Shown in pieces: positions 43,032 through 54,947 of a stretch of DNA of 64,000 bases (position 1 is the stretch's first letter; every line of letters begins with the position of its first letter). The position numbers and the translations under genes were made by a program. The notes below the pieces were generated by a model, which saw nothing but the letters and a program-made list of their open reading frames with translations, was not told the DNA's origin and made no database searches. The DNA is from Mesocentrotus franciscanus (lineage: Eukaryota; Echinodermata; Echinoidea; Camarodonta; Strongylocentrotidae): the NCBI GenBank assembly GCA_037976565.1, contig CP137682.1:372001-436000 (forward strand). Direction: 5' to 3'.

Positions 43032-44616
43032 TATTTAGTTGTTTATTTCATGAGAAATATGTATCAAGTAGCCTTGAATAACCTGAATATTATTATTTGC
43101 CATTCAGAGTTGTATACATGTACTTTTGTCAATGCCGGATTATCATTGAAAGATTCATAAATGCCTGCATGCTTAAATGTTATGTTCTTTTAACATTTTG
43201 AAATTATCTGTTTTGATAACCAAACCATTTGCAGAAATTTTGCACACACAGAGTGTCGTAATCTGGAATATTTACTTCAACTACATTTAAATATTGATGC
43301 CTGCATACAGATACAGACATAGATTTTCTGATTTTCAACTATGTATAAAAGTAGTGCATGTTTATTCACTTGTGCGAATGAAAGCATTTATAGTATTACT
43401 TTATAATAATAGCACTTAAAATTGTATTTCATGGAAAGGAATATCTGTTATTGGATCTTCCTTCAGATGTTTTTGATTGATTTGATTGATTTTATTTACC
43501 AACAGCAATACAGTACCAAATACATTTCATACAATGTGTTTACATATATATACAAGAAGAGAAACTGTTGGTAAAAGGGGCCAGATAATAGCACATGTGT
43601 CGAGCATAACCCCTTATACAGCTAAACAAAGTAATTTGGTACAAAGCAGTTTAGAAAACTTAACAAATCAATTATAATGTATTTACTATTACAATTAATA
43701 TAAGAGTTTTCCAGGAATTTGTTTTTAATAACAAACAATGATTTACATACTACATGAAACACAGTCGCCAAGACTTTGAGAAAAAAAATCTACATTTTGG
43801 TAATTTCGAAAGCCTTGTGCATCACGTATTGAAATGTGTGACCTTGGCATTGACATATGAAGATATCCAAAGATGATAACAAGCAATGCAATATTGAAAG
43901 GAAATGCCTGTATTAGTCTTTTTTCGAAAGTTTTTGTGTTCGTATGAAATGTGTTGGAACTTTTAAAGCATGTACACGTACATGTGTATTACTTTGTGAA
44001 TTCATGCGATAAACACTTCAGTGCGTATTCGCAGTACTACCCATCATAGAAGAAGGGTCATGGATTTTGGTGAAATTATATATTTCTGGATACGTCTTTC
44101 GACTACAGCCCAGTTGAACGAAGGTCCATGTGACAAGTAGCCCACAAGATTGGGGATAAATACATGTAGTCTCTTCTTTTCTATTTTAAATTTTTAGTTT
44201 TCCTCTTTTCTGGAGATGCTCAGTATTCGATCTCATGGGCCTTTTATAACAGAGTTCAAAGATCCACATACAAAAAAAACCCCAAAAGAGTGAGTTGACT
44301 GTTTATATAACATAAGGAGCTGCCTAAAGCCATACAAGATATTTACACGTATTATCAATAGCAGTAATGGCCTTTATGCAGGCAGCCAACAAAATACGAT
44401 CCTTTGGACTAATATGGTCAGTTTGGATGTCCTCTACATATATAATGATGCTCCGAGACGTGCTATTTAGAGCCAGAAGGACGTTGACTCTTTATCATTT
44501 TACATCCCTTTTCTGGCACCAAACAGAAGTAAATGTGTTATTGCCTGAGTGGGAGATTATGAGAGGAACCAATGTGAAAATGTAAGTGAACTAGCAAGCA
44601 GAGACAAAAGAATAGA
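43032..44616. other. Non-coding part of the segmental duplication
   Basis: Colinear with about 49441-51380: TTTATTTCATGAGAAATAT, CAGAGTTGTATACATGTACT, TTTATTTACCAACAGCAATA and CTACAGCCCAGTTGAACGAA occur in both. No intact gene in either copy. Confidence 0.75.
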
Positions 44617-45089
44617 TTAAAGGGGAAGTCTACCCTGATAATTTATTAATTTGGTTTTAATAGAAGCAGAAAAATTGGAGGAACAGGTCGATGAAAGTTT
44701 GAGCAAAATCCAATTAAAATAATTACGTTATGAATTCTCAAAGTTGTCAGTGAAACACAAATTGGTAACACTGCAATGTAACGTATCTTGTGCTCAAGGT
44801 CCTCTCCAAGTTGCTTTGTACATACATTTCATGAAATTTCTTTTTTTGTTTGTTATTGATGATGGAATAGATTTATTTCATATATGGGTTGTATAGAAAC
44901 ATGTGTGCAATAATTATATTAATGGTCTATGTATGATTTTGCAAATTCTTTAGGGCAATTGGAAATGTTCGGATTCTTTTGTTTTTTTGTACAGAGCAAG
45001 TGGTAGGGAACCTCCCAAGATACAGTATGTCACAGTGTTGCCAATTTTCATTGATTGCAACTTGATATCAAGGTGGACATCCTCTTTAA
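44617..45089. mobile_element. TTAA-flanked short element upstream of B1
   Basis: TTAAAGGGGAAGTCTACCCT at the left and GGTGGACATCCTCTTTAA at the right form an imperfect inverted pair within TTAA sites, as in piggyBac or Kolobok derivatives. The duplication copy (about 51397-56825) has the same element, split by the DIRS-type insertion. Confidence 0.6.
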
Positions 45090-45244
45090 TTGTGTATGTT
45101 TTTGGGATATGTATGGGTGTGTGTGAGATAGAAAGAGTGAGGAGAGGGGTTGATACACTTTAGAGAAAAGGAGAGAGGGATAGAAAGCTGTGGGTAGAAA
45201 GTGAGAGAAAGCGGGGGATGTTACTGAGACTGAAAGAGACAGAG

Positions 45245-45627
45245 GGTGCGTTTATCGTGTCTTGCCACTAGATCGAACCCCACTATACGAACGTGATTTT
45301 CAGGATGTTGAGTTTATCGTCTCTTCACGATTCAAAATACAGGCCTTGTCTCTGCGCAGCTGCTTTGCGCCGTTTGACCTGGGAAGCAGATTAGCATGGG
45401 AAGGTCAGATTTGTATGTGGGGTTCAAAACAGCTTTGCGTTTATCGTGTCTCAGAAACGTGATTCTGGCTGTATGTCACAATTGAAACCCACTTTTTTCG
45501 GCGTTACAATATACCCATATCTAAAGACGTTTGAAAAAGGCTTTGCATTTATCGCCTTAAAAATTTGCCTGAAAGACGTTTGAAAACACTGATTCTAGGC
45601 AAAAATTTGGTCAATAAACACAACCTG
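45245..45627. mobile_element. ~380-bp insertion upstream of B1, absent upstream of B2
   Basis: Copy 2 runs straight through a GA-rich tract where copy 1 has this segment. Its ends GGTGCGTTTAT and ATAAACACAACC are roughly inverted. GCGTTTATCGTGTC-like words recur inside about four times. Its superfamily is unknown. Confidence 0.6.
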
Positions 45628-45908
45628 AGAGAGAGAGAGGAAGAAAAGGAAGCAAAGAGGAAACGATGATAAGTAGCTATTAAATCAATTATCGGAGGAG
45701 ACTGCAAGAAAGACAATTCATGATGTATAAAAAAGAATGAAATAAGAATATTTGATGATTTTAAAATTATGTGTTGTAATCTATTATCCCACTTCTCTAA
45801 AGCTCTTTTGGAAAGTGTTACTGACTCTGATACACTGTTTCCAACTGCCTTTATTTTACAACTCCTTTGTTATACATTTCTATGTATTGTGTTCCCTTCC
45901 CTGTACAG

Positions 45909-47789
45909 ATTGCTTCTGTCTGGTAATTCCTCAGCAATGCAATTATGGCTGCAGTCTGCAAGGACCAGCGAACCCGCATCAACTTGGCTTCCAGGATGGA
46001 GAAGGGTACCGTACGGAATGTCAATGACATCAAGTTACTCCTTGCAACTCACAAGGTGAATGTTAATGCTCGAAATCAGCTTGGATGGTCGCCATTGATG
46101 ATAGCTTGTGCCAAAGGTTGCAAGGATATGGTCATCTTTTTGCTCGATCGCGAGCCGATCCCAATGCCAGAAGCACTAAAGGGAAACACGCCTATGCACT
46201 ATGCCTGCTTGAATAACCATTGTGGTTGCTTACGTGGAAATATCTGTAATTATTCTGTTCGTCTTGAATCTTACGAAATCAAAGACAGAATCAGTATTCT
46301 AAGGCTTCTTATCAGCCACGGAACAACTCTTCAGTGTAATTCAGATGGATTAGATCCCCCCTGCCTGGCAGCAGTTCACAAACTCCATCATGTTGTTGAC
46401 TTCTTCGTCCAGAGTACCTGTAGGCTAAAGTTGTCTGATGAAGAGAAGGCGAGAGCTTGCGATATCTTTGGAGTGGCATGTGCTCTGGGTAATTTGGTTG
46501 ACTCGTATGATTGCACTGGTGATACTGATGTGACTCCGTATGAATATCTTTGCAGAGCATTGTCTATTCGTGAGGGCAGTGGTATAACATTGCCCACAGA
46601 TCAAGAAAAGTCAAAGATAGCTGCCCACTTCTCTCTTTTCACAACAAAGGCATGCAAGACTCCAAGAGACTGGAAACAAATCCAACAGGATCCTTGGGCT
46701 GTAAGGATCCAGTGTTTCCTAGTTGCAGATAGAGTATTACCAGAGAAAATGAAGAACACATACCTCTTTCCTAGACTTGTAAACCATGGGAGTGATGTCT
46801 TATTCTGTGATGGGAAAAGAGAAAACAAGCGTACAGAAACTTCTATGATCTTAAGAGAAGCAATGCAGTGGGAAATGCAATCCAAAGTCGGGTCGGGAAG
46901 AGTCCTTAAGGCGATACTGGGTGGCTTCATTTTTACATCTCCAGATCTAGACATTGTTAAAGAGTGCTACAAGTTGCTGGATCTGTGTCTTCAAGAATTC
47001 AGTGAAATCACAAACGGTCTTTACAAGGCCGATAAGATGTCGCTAGAGGATCTTGGGTCTTTCTTGTACAATCTTGCTCTGTATGATTTTGGGTCTATCT
47101 TGTTCAGTTTTGGTCTGTATGATTTCTCCAGATCAAAGGAGATGTTTGAATTGCTACTTCAATGTGGTGAAAAGATGATACGCATTGTACGAAGAAGATG
47201 TGGAAGAAATACCCCATCAGTCACTCACCTTATCTTAGATAAGATTGACGAGTTATTCCGGGACTCCAAAAACAAGGGCAGAATGAAAGAGAACCGTGTG
47301 AAGCGTCTCATTTCAACAGTAGTACAGTGTGAAGGTGCATCACAAATCAGTGACAAAGGGAAATCAATGTTGCACTCCTTACTTGATGTTGTCTCGTATG
47401 CTGATCCAATATTCATCAGAGACACCTCTCTTATCCTAGTCCGCAATGGATGTGATCTTGATGCTCGCAACCGTGATGGCGAGACTGTGAGAGAGATGCT
47501 CCAGGATACAATGTTTTTCAATCCAGATGCACCAGAGAATAAAGAGCTGATGACCATTATCTCACCAGCAACGGAAGTCTTGAGATTGGAAGAAATAGCA
47601 GCAAGAACAATCCTTCGTCACAAGATCCGGCATGAGGGCATACTACCAAGACATCTATCTGTAATTGTCAGAGGAGAACTTGAGCCTTACTCAGAGCTCT
47701 TTCCAACAACGGAGGAGGGTTTCGAGTCCTCTGACTCTGATGAATATTCTGATGATGATGAGGAGGATTTTGAGTCCTTGGGATTCTGA
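45909..47789 (+). CDS. FEM-1-like ankyrin protein B1, with a scrambled ankyrin turn
   Basis: Coding 45945-47789, 614 aa. The exon follows CCCTTCCCTGTACAG (45908). Ankyrin 1 is GWSPLMIACAKGCKDMVIFL. The following turn reads REPIPMPEALKG where B2 has CGADPNARSTKGG, because a 1-base and a later 2-base deletion shift and then restore the frame. The FEM-1 middle is clear (DEEKARACDIFGVA, TPRDWKQ, RIQCFLVADRVLP). A 36-nt tandem duplication adds GSILFSFGLYDF. The C-terminal box is LRLEEIAARTILRHKI with ILPRHL. The acidic tail (SDSDEYSDDDEED) ends early at LGF because of a frameshift; the sequence beyond the stop still encodes a matching acidic segment in another frame, down to a TGA at 47872-47874. 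It is probably expressed but drifting. Confidence 0.85.
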
Positions 47790-47899
47790 TGAATATTCCG
47801 ATGATAATGATGAGGGTTTCGAGTACTCTGAGCGATCAGAGAACTTAAGTTCAGAATTAGAAGCAGATTCTTGAGGTGTTAGTATGAAACAGCATTAGG

Positions 47900-48179
47900 T
47901 CCAGTTATATAGGGCAGCTACTATATGAATGTTCTCTACTGCGCTTAATACATGTACAAAGTATAATAGTATTACACTGGCTGTAGCTGAGCATCCATAA
48001 TAAGGTGCTGAAGCATTCAAGGAATTTCTTCCTACCTGGTACCCACTAACTTCACCAGGGTGGAGAGTGGCAAATGTAGATAAATGTCTTGCCAAAGGAC
48101 ATTAGTGCTGCAGTGGGACTTGAACCATGGAACATTTAATCCACAGTCCGATGACATATCCTCTAGGCCACGACACCTC
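47900..48179 (-). repeat. tRNA-derived SINE-like element, 3' of B1
   Basis: On the minus strand, starting near 48179, the sequence has an A-box (TGGCCTAGAGG, 48170-48160) and a B-box (GGTTCAAGTCCC, 48126-48115) at tRNA spacing. A non-tRNA body follows (TGGCAAGACATTTATCTACA, TTGCCACTCTCCACC). A copy lies at the same place after B2. Confidence 0.7.
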
Positions 48180-48768
48180 TACTTTCCTATCATGTAAAGT
48201 TGTAAACTGTTTTATTGTGATACCAGCCTGACACACTTGATATATCATATGTTTCTATTACATGTATGTGTGTTATTTATGTACGAATGTATAATATAGA
48301 AATTATGTTTAATAATATGTTTTAATCATAATAATAATAATAACAACAACAATATGTCTTGTTTACCCAGGGCATCCACATCAGTATTCATACTGTTCTC
48401 CCTGAGGGCCCTGCAATTATATCATCACTCCTGCTTTAGCGGAGCTACTATGGAGAGGTGCTCAAGCATTCAAGGAATGATTATGTGAATTTTGTACTGG
48501 TAATTACAAATGTACATGTAGTTTTAAATGGCTTGCATGAGTTTGATAGGAAATCCCACAAGAATATAGCTAAATCAAGTGCAGGCTGCTGTGCATGTAT
48601 GTAAATAAAGAAGGACCAATCATTGTAGGACTTGAGATTACGCTCTAAAAATTCAAAGCGTCTTTACTGTGGAAGGTATCATAAAGGGAATCATTTAACG
48701 TGTTACTAGGACTTGTTCCTGATAGTGTTGCTCTCGGTGTCTTTGTCATGCTTGAACTTAATAAGACT

Positions 48769-48914
48769 TATGGGGCGTTGCAAGAAAGTTGCAATTGATT
48801 GCAAGTTGCGATTGATTGCAAGTTGCGATTGATTGCAATTTGCGATTGATTGCAATTTGCAAAATTTGCAACTGATATTTGCAATCGATTGCAACTCAAC
48901 TTTCTTGCAACACC
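48769..48914. mobile_element. MITE with GGGGCGTTGCAAGAAAGTTG ends (copy 1)
   Basis: The left end TGGGGCGTTGCAAGAAAGTT is inverted at the right (AACTTTCTTGCAACACCC). Between them GATTGCAAGTTGC-like words repeat. Non-coding. Confidence 0.75.
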
Positions 48915-49032
48915 CAAATAGTCTCCTAAATTTCCTTGGATTTTGTTAGGATTTAAGTTTTTGACAATTCAGTGAAATTAACTAGATCTAGCTTTTATTC
49001 TCCCCCCTCTCTTTCTCTCTCTCTCTTACTAA

Positions 49033-49148
49033 TGGGGCGATGCAAGAATGTTGAGTTGCGATCAATTGCAAATTTGCAATTAATCGCAAGACTTGCGCTT
49101 GATTCTGGAGATTTGCAATTGATTGCAACTTTCTTGCAACGCCCCATA
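49033..49148. mobile_element. MITE with GGGGCGTTGCAAGAAAGTTG ends (copy 2)
   Basis: TGGGGCGATGCAAGAATGTT at the left and CAACTTTCTTGCAACGCCCC at the right. It is the same family as the element 120 bp upstream, and shorter. Both sit at the junction between the two segmental duplication copies. Confidence 0.75.
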
Positions 49149-51703
49149 AGTTCCATAGTTTTTCATACTTTTAACAAAATTCGTAACTTCCTTATTAGTT
49201 ATCCGATTTTACTCAAATTTTTTTTGCTCTGTTTCTCTTTTTTTCTGCATCTATTGAAAGCGAATTATTTTTGGAGTGGACCTACCCTTTAAGACTTGTT
49301 TTTTGTTAGTTATGTGTATTAGTGAACACACACACATTTTTAGCCGAACTACACACTTTATTATTTTGTTCAAAATTCAAAGCCTGTATTTATATTTTTT
49401 GTCAGGAAGGATGCTGATACTTACAAATAGTTATTAGTCATATTTAGCTGTTTATTTCATGAGAAATATCTATCAAGTGGCCCTGAATAATCTGAATATT
49501 TGCCATTCAGAGTTGTATACATGTACTTTTGTCAACAGATTATTATTGTAAGATTCATAACAGCCTGCATGCTTTATGTTATGTTCTTTTTACATTTTGA
49601 AATTATCTGTTTTGATAAACAACTTATTTTCAGAAATTTTGCAGAGTGTCAAAATCTGGAATATTTACTTTAAACACTTTTGAATATTGAAACCTGCATA
49701 CAGATACAGGGATAGATTTTCTGGTTTTCAACCATGTCAAGTACGGTAGTGCATGTTTATTCACTGGTGCGAACGAAAGCATTTATAGTATTACTTTATA
49801 TTAAAAGCACTTAAAATTGTATTTCATGGAAAAGAATATCTGTTATTGTATCTTCCTTCAGATTTTTTTGATTGATTTTATTTACCAACAGCAATACAGT
49901 AATACATTTCATACAATGTGTTTAAATTGTATATATAAAAGAAGAGAAACAATTAGTTGGTAAAAGGGGCCAGATAATAGCACATGTGCTAGTCGAGCCT
50001 AACCCCTTACATACAGCTAAACAAAGTATTTTTGGTACAACTTAACAAATCAATTATATAATGAATTTATACTATTACAATCGATATAAGAGTTTTCCTG
50101 GAATTTGTTTGAACAATCAGTGATTAACATACTACAGGTACATGTATTACACAATTGCCAAGACTTACATGTATGAAGAAGAAGAAGAAAAAAAAGGGGG
50201 GGGTGAAAAAAAACAAAACATTTTGACAATTTCGAAAGCCTTGTGCATCATGTATTGAAATTTGTGACCTTGACCTTGACATTGACACATATGAATATAT
50301 CCAAAGATGATAATAGGCAATGCAATATTGAAAGGAAATGCCCTTAAGTCTTTTTCTCGAAATTCTTTGTGATCGTATTAAAGTTGTTACACTTTTAAAG
50401 CACATCCACGACGTACTGAACGTGTGTATTACTTTGTGAATCCTTACAATACCGATAGACACTTTAGTGTGTATCAGCAGTACTACCCATCGTTGAAGAA
50501 GGGTCAGGGATATTGGTGAAATTATGTATTTCTTGATGCGTCTTTCGACTACAGCCCAGTTGAACGAAGGTCCATGTGACAAGTAGCCCCACAAAATTGG
50601 GGGGAAATGGTCGCTTCTTTTTTCTTTCAAATGTGAGTTTTCCTCTTTTCTGGAGATGCTCGGTATTCATTCTCATGGGCCTTCTAAAACACAGTTCAAA
50701 GATCCACATACAAAAAAACCGAAAGAGTGAGTTGACTGTATACGTAAAACTCTTAACATTTTACAATGGGTTAAAGGTAATACCGGTACAAAGTTTTGGT
50801 ATGGGGTCATGAATTTGGTTCAAATGAACATATTGGAAGCATGTGCGATTTTACAATACCGGTATTCAATAAACGTTGTCGCGGTTGAAATCAAGTCTAA
50901 AGTGATGAAATTGTAAATAATAAACTCTTTATGTTGTATAGCTCCCTCTCAAGACTGATATTACTCTAGCTTTAAAACAAGGTTTCTTGACTACACTCGA
51001 CCGATTTGCTATTTCCGTTAGGAAATTATATATCAGAACTGCATATTCTGAGCTTTTCATGGTCCCATGGAATGGCCTTAGGCGCTATTTGAAATATTTG
51101 AAATTTACCGGGAGCACCGGCAATTTTTTTATTATTCAATTTCTCGAAAGCAGAACTGTTTTAGGGGCTTAATTTTCTAGTGCTTATAATACATCCTCAG
51201 GGGCTTCAAAATATATCAAAATTGTAAAGAATTACTTTCCATCCAATCTTCAAAATTTCCCAAAACTTTGCACTACCTTTAATGCCTTTCTGGCACCAAA
51301 TACAAGTAAATGTGTTATTGCCTGAGTGGGAGATTATGAGAGGAACCAATGTGAAAATGTAAGTGAACTGGCAACCGGAGAGATAAGAATAGATAAGAAG
51401 GGAAGTCTACCCTGATAATTTAGTAATTATACTACGTAATGCCATTTCGGGATTACGTTAAATGAGACCCCGTCAGTGCGCATGCGCTAAACAGCAATTT
51501 CGTCAGTCGCGTGTTATTTGAGCGAAAGGACACCTTTCTGGCTCAAGAAATTAGATATTATTATCCACGCAATCCCCGAATTTCTAAGGTAAGAAACGTT
51601 ATTAGTTTCATGCTTGACTTTTACTGATAACTTTGAGACGCTTATTTTTATAAATCACGCCCTTCTGAAGTGATATTTTTACGATAGAATTGTATCGTCT
51701 CAA

Positions 51704-52984
51704 ATGGATAGCAGCACCGCTGAATGTCCTCCGTCCGCGCTTCCACCCCAGGCACCGCCTGGTAGCGCGGGAGCCACGGGCTCCGACGGAAAGAAAAAAT
51801 TACCCAACTCCAGTGGCAAAGTCACGGCTGGCAAAGTCAGCAAGAGTGGGCCGGGGAAAGCTAAAAGTAAAACAAAGTCGGACTCAGAGCCAAAGGCAAT
51901 GAGCGAGACGGGGAATCAGAAAGTGAATTCAACGATTCCATTTTCTACTTTCAATAGCAGACTTGATAAAATGGAAGCGCTTCTCGCGCGAGTGGTTGAG
52001 GCGTTGCCCGCTGCTAATGATACGGCTGTCACCGGCAGCTTATGCCCGTCTTCGTCTCGCGGCTCCACCGGGGCTACCGGCGGGGAAGACTTTGTGCCCA
52101 CCGGGCTCATGGATTTTACGGTTCACCCGCGGATGCTGAAGCGGGCGCCGGCTCGGAGGAAGAGAATTTTGACACAGACATGCCTCAACCTGATAACTTT
52201 GTCATTCCTCGATCGCCGCAAAATTTGCGATGGTGTCGGATATCGGAGATCCTATTGAGGAGGAGATAGCCCAATCTACTTCATATCTCATGACACATCA
52301 ATTGGAGGGGAAAGTTCTTGATGAAGTTTCTGCTAAATACCCAGCTCCGAGCAATTGTCAGATTATAGAGGCACCAAAGGTGAACCCTGCAATATGGGAC
52401 AATCTACCTCCGATGACAAAAAGCCGTGACTTGAAGTTACAGCGAGTTCAAAATCACTCACTCATGGCATCAATGCATTTACCCGCTCCGTTTCTACGGG
52501 CGGTATAACTGATACACAGCAAGATGCTTTGGCGTTGATTTGCAACGCTAACTTTGAACTGAACTGCCTGCGGAAAGAGCTCATAAAGCCTGACTTGAAT
52601 GCAAGGTTTACGCATCTGTGCAAACCTACTCTGCCAGCTACTAGACTTTTGTTCGGTGATGATCTTGGCAAGCAGGTGAAGGATCTCAAAGATCAGCAAC
52701 TGGCAGCGGCCGGTGTGATGAGGGACAAATTCAAACACCGCTTTGCTTCGCATCCCTATCGGGGACGCGGCTACAATGCACCGGGGCACCGCTGGGGCTC
52801 ACAGAGCCAATCCCATGGGTATAGCAGGCCAATGTCAGGATCGCAGGGTGGCCCTTTTTTAGGGTACAGACAGAACAGGAGGGGCAGACTACCTCCGTAC
52901 ACTCAGTCTCAGGCTCCGAACCAGCCACAAATGCAAGCGCCAGGTGCCCAGAGGGGTCCCACGGGCCAGCAGAGGAGAAAGTAG
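51704..52984 (+). pseudogene. DIRS gag-like ORF1, frameshifted
   Basis: It begins MDSSTAECPPSALPPQAPPG. A Ser/Gly/Lys-rich N-terminal part (to 52258) is followed by segments in other frames (52230-52508, then 52529-52984). The last contains a helical stretch (DLGKQVKDLKDQQLAAAGVM) and a Gly/Gln/Arg-rich tail ending in GPTGQQRRK. Assignment as gag-like rests on position and composition only. At least two frame changes and a stop break it. Confidence 0.65.
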
Positions 52985-53052
52985 AACTCCCAAGACCAAG
53001 TCATGACAAGGTCAGTGACTCACACACTAATCACATTTTTAGCAAAAATATT

Positions 53053-54841
53053 ATGACTATTAATGCTAGTACTAGTAGTAGTGTTCCCCAAGTGGGTGGT
53101 CGACTGAGATATTTTAGGAAAAATTGGCAAGAGCTAACAACAGACCCTATTGTTATTAGGGCTGTCACGGGATACAAGATCGAGTTTGATGTAGAAAAAA
53201 TTAAAGACTTGCCTGATTTAAAGGCTAAACGCTATAAACGGAGCGTCCCGGACGCTAAGCGCATTCAAGAAGAAATTACTAGCCTCCATCGTAAAGATGT
53301 TATTGAGCCCTGTGTACATGAAGAGGGTGAATTCATTTCTAATATTTTTACTACGCCAAAAAGAATGGAGGTGTACGTCTAATCCTCGATCTTTCAGAAT
53401 TGAATAAATGCATGATGTATCAGCATTTTAAAATGGATAATATCCACACTGTGCTGGATCTTGTATCCCTGACAATTTTCTAGCCTCGGCCGACCTCAGA
53501 GATGCATATTATACAGTACCGATCCACCAAGAGGATAGGAAATACCTCAAATTTATTGTCAATGGTCAATGTTGGCAATTCAAAGCACTGCCCAATGGTC
53601 TCAGTACAGCACCAAGGCTATTCACAAAATTACTAAAGCCAGTTTTTCTAAGCTTAGACAAGCTGGTCACATTGTGGTAGGATATTTGGATGACACAATC
53701 CTCATTGCAGAAAATGAAGAAAAGCTCATAGCAGCTGTTAAGGCTACCACTGACATCCTTGCACAACTCGGGTTCATTATTCACCCTGAAAAATCGGTAC
53801 TTACCCCCACCAAAGAGATAACGTTCTTGGCTTTGTTCTGAATACAAATACTATGCAAATTAGGCTTCCAGAAAGCAAGGCGCTCGAAGTCGAACGCCTC
53901 TGTCAAGAGCTTATTGACACTAAGGAGCCCTCAATAAGGCACGTTGCCAGGGTTATTGGGAAGATCGTTTCAACTTTCCCAGCAGTCCAATATGGCCCTC
54001 TCTTCTATCGTACTTTAGAGGGAGACAAAATTGCAGCACTAAAAGCAAACAGAGGTCATTTCGATAGGAAAATGACACTTTCAAAAGAAGCCAAGGGTGA
54101 ACTTCAATGGTGGGTTGAACATGTAACGTCTTCATTCGCTCCAATAAGAAGACCGAAACCAGACCTTGAGTTGCGCACGGACGCCAGTGGGGCTGGCTGG
54201 GGTGCTACTAACCTCCAATCATGCACAGGTGGTAGATGGAATGAAATAGAATTGCACAAAGCAAGACATTATGGCATAAACTACCTTGAAATGGTCGCTG
54301 CCGGTTTGGCGTTCAATCCTTCTGTGCTGATGTGGAAAATGTGCATGTACTACTCCGTGTTGATAATGTAACCGCAGTATCATACATTAACAATATGGGG
54401 GGCTGCAAGTCCGCAGATTGCAATGAGGCAGCCAAACACATTTGGAAATGGTGCATGAGTAGGAACATATGGCTATCAGCTGCCCATTTACCAGGGAAAC
54501 TAAACACAGAGGCAGACCACATGTCTAGACACTTTAACCACAAGACAGAGTGGATGCTAAATACAGATGCATTCAAAGAAATTGCTCAGCGATTTGGTTT
54601 CCCAGAAATAGACCTATTTGCATCGAGATTAAATAAGCAAGTCGACAGATACGTCTCATGGCTGCCTGACCCTGGAGCTGAAACAGTTGATGCTTTCACA
54701 ATCGACTGGAAACCATTAAGTTTCTACGCTTTCCCACCCTTCTGCCTCATCGCAAAATGCTTACAAAAGATTAAATGCGATGATGCAACAGGCCTACTCT
54801 TAGTTCCAAACTGGCCTACCCAACCATGGTTCCCCTTTTGA
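53053..54841 (+). pseudogene. DIRS reverse transcriptase-RNase H region, frameshifted
   Basis: The order is correct but spread over several frames. KRSVPDAKRIQEEITSLHRK is the RT N-terminal part (to 53382). FKALPNGLSTAP, the YLDD active site (VVGYLDDTILIAENEE, near 53682) and GFIIHPEKSVLTPTKEI follow. RNase H reads ELRTDASGAGWGATN (near 54170) and AAHLPGKLNTEADHMSR (near 54480). The last part (FPEIDLFASRLNKQ, SFYAFPPFCLIAKCL) matches the segment that follows RNase H in DIRS proteins. At least three frame changes are present. I do not join the pieces. Confidence 0.88.
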
Positions 54842-54947
54842 AGAGTATGATTATTGGGGAGCCCATGTTCATAGCTAGAAGGCCAAACTTACTAGCACAG
54901 CCTATTACAAATGAGCCACACCCGCTTAATAATCAACTTGATTTGCT

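Larger units (their letters stand above)
41408..48750 (+). repeat. Segmental duplication, copy 1 (carries B1)
   Basis: Colinear with 49325-60650 in blocks. Start: CACACATTTTTAGC at 41420 and 49330. Then GTCTGGAAGGATGCTGA (42812; GTCAGGAAGGATGCTGA at 49402). Then the region before gene B, the gene itself, and the 3' flank to about 48750. Copy 1 has extra sequence at 41482-42790, 42869-43031 and 45245-45627. Copy 2 has the DIRS-type element. Confidence 0.85.

Noticed and set aside
48115..48179. Functional tRNA gene on the minus strand after B1
   Set aside because: A-box and B-box are present, but a SINE-like body follows and the cloverleaf is not convincing.
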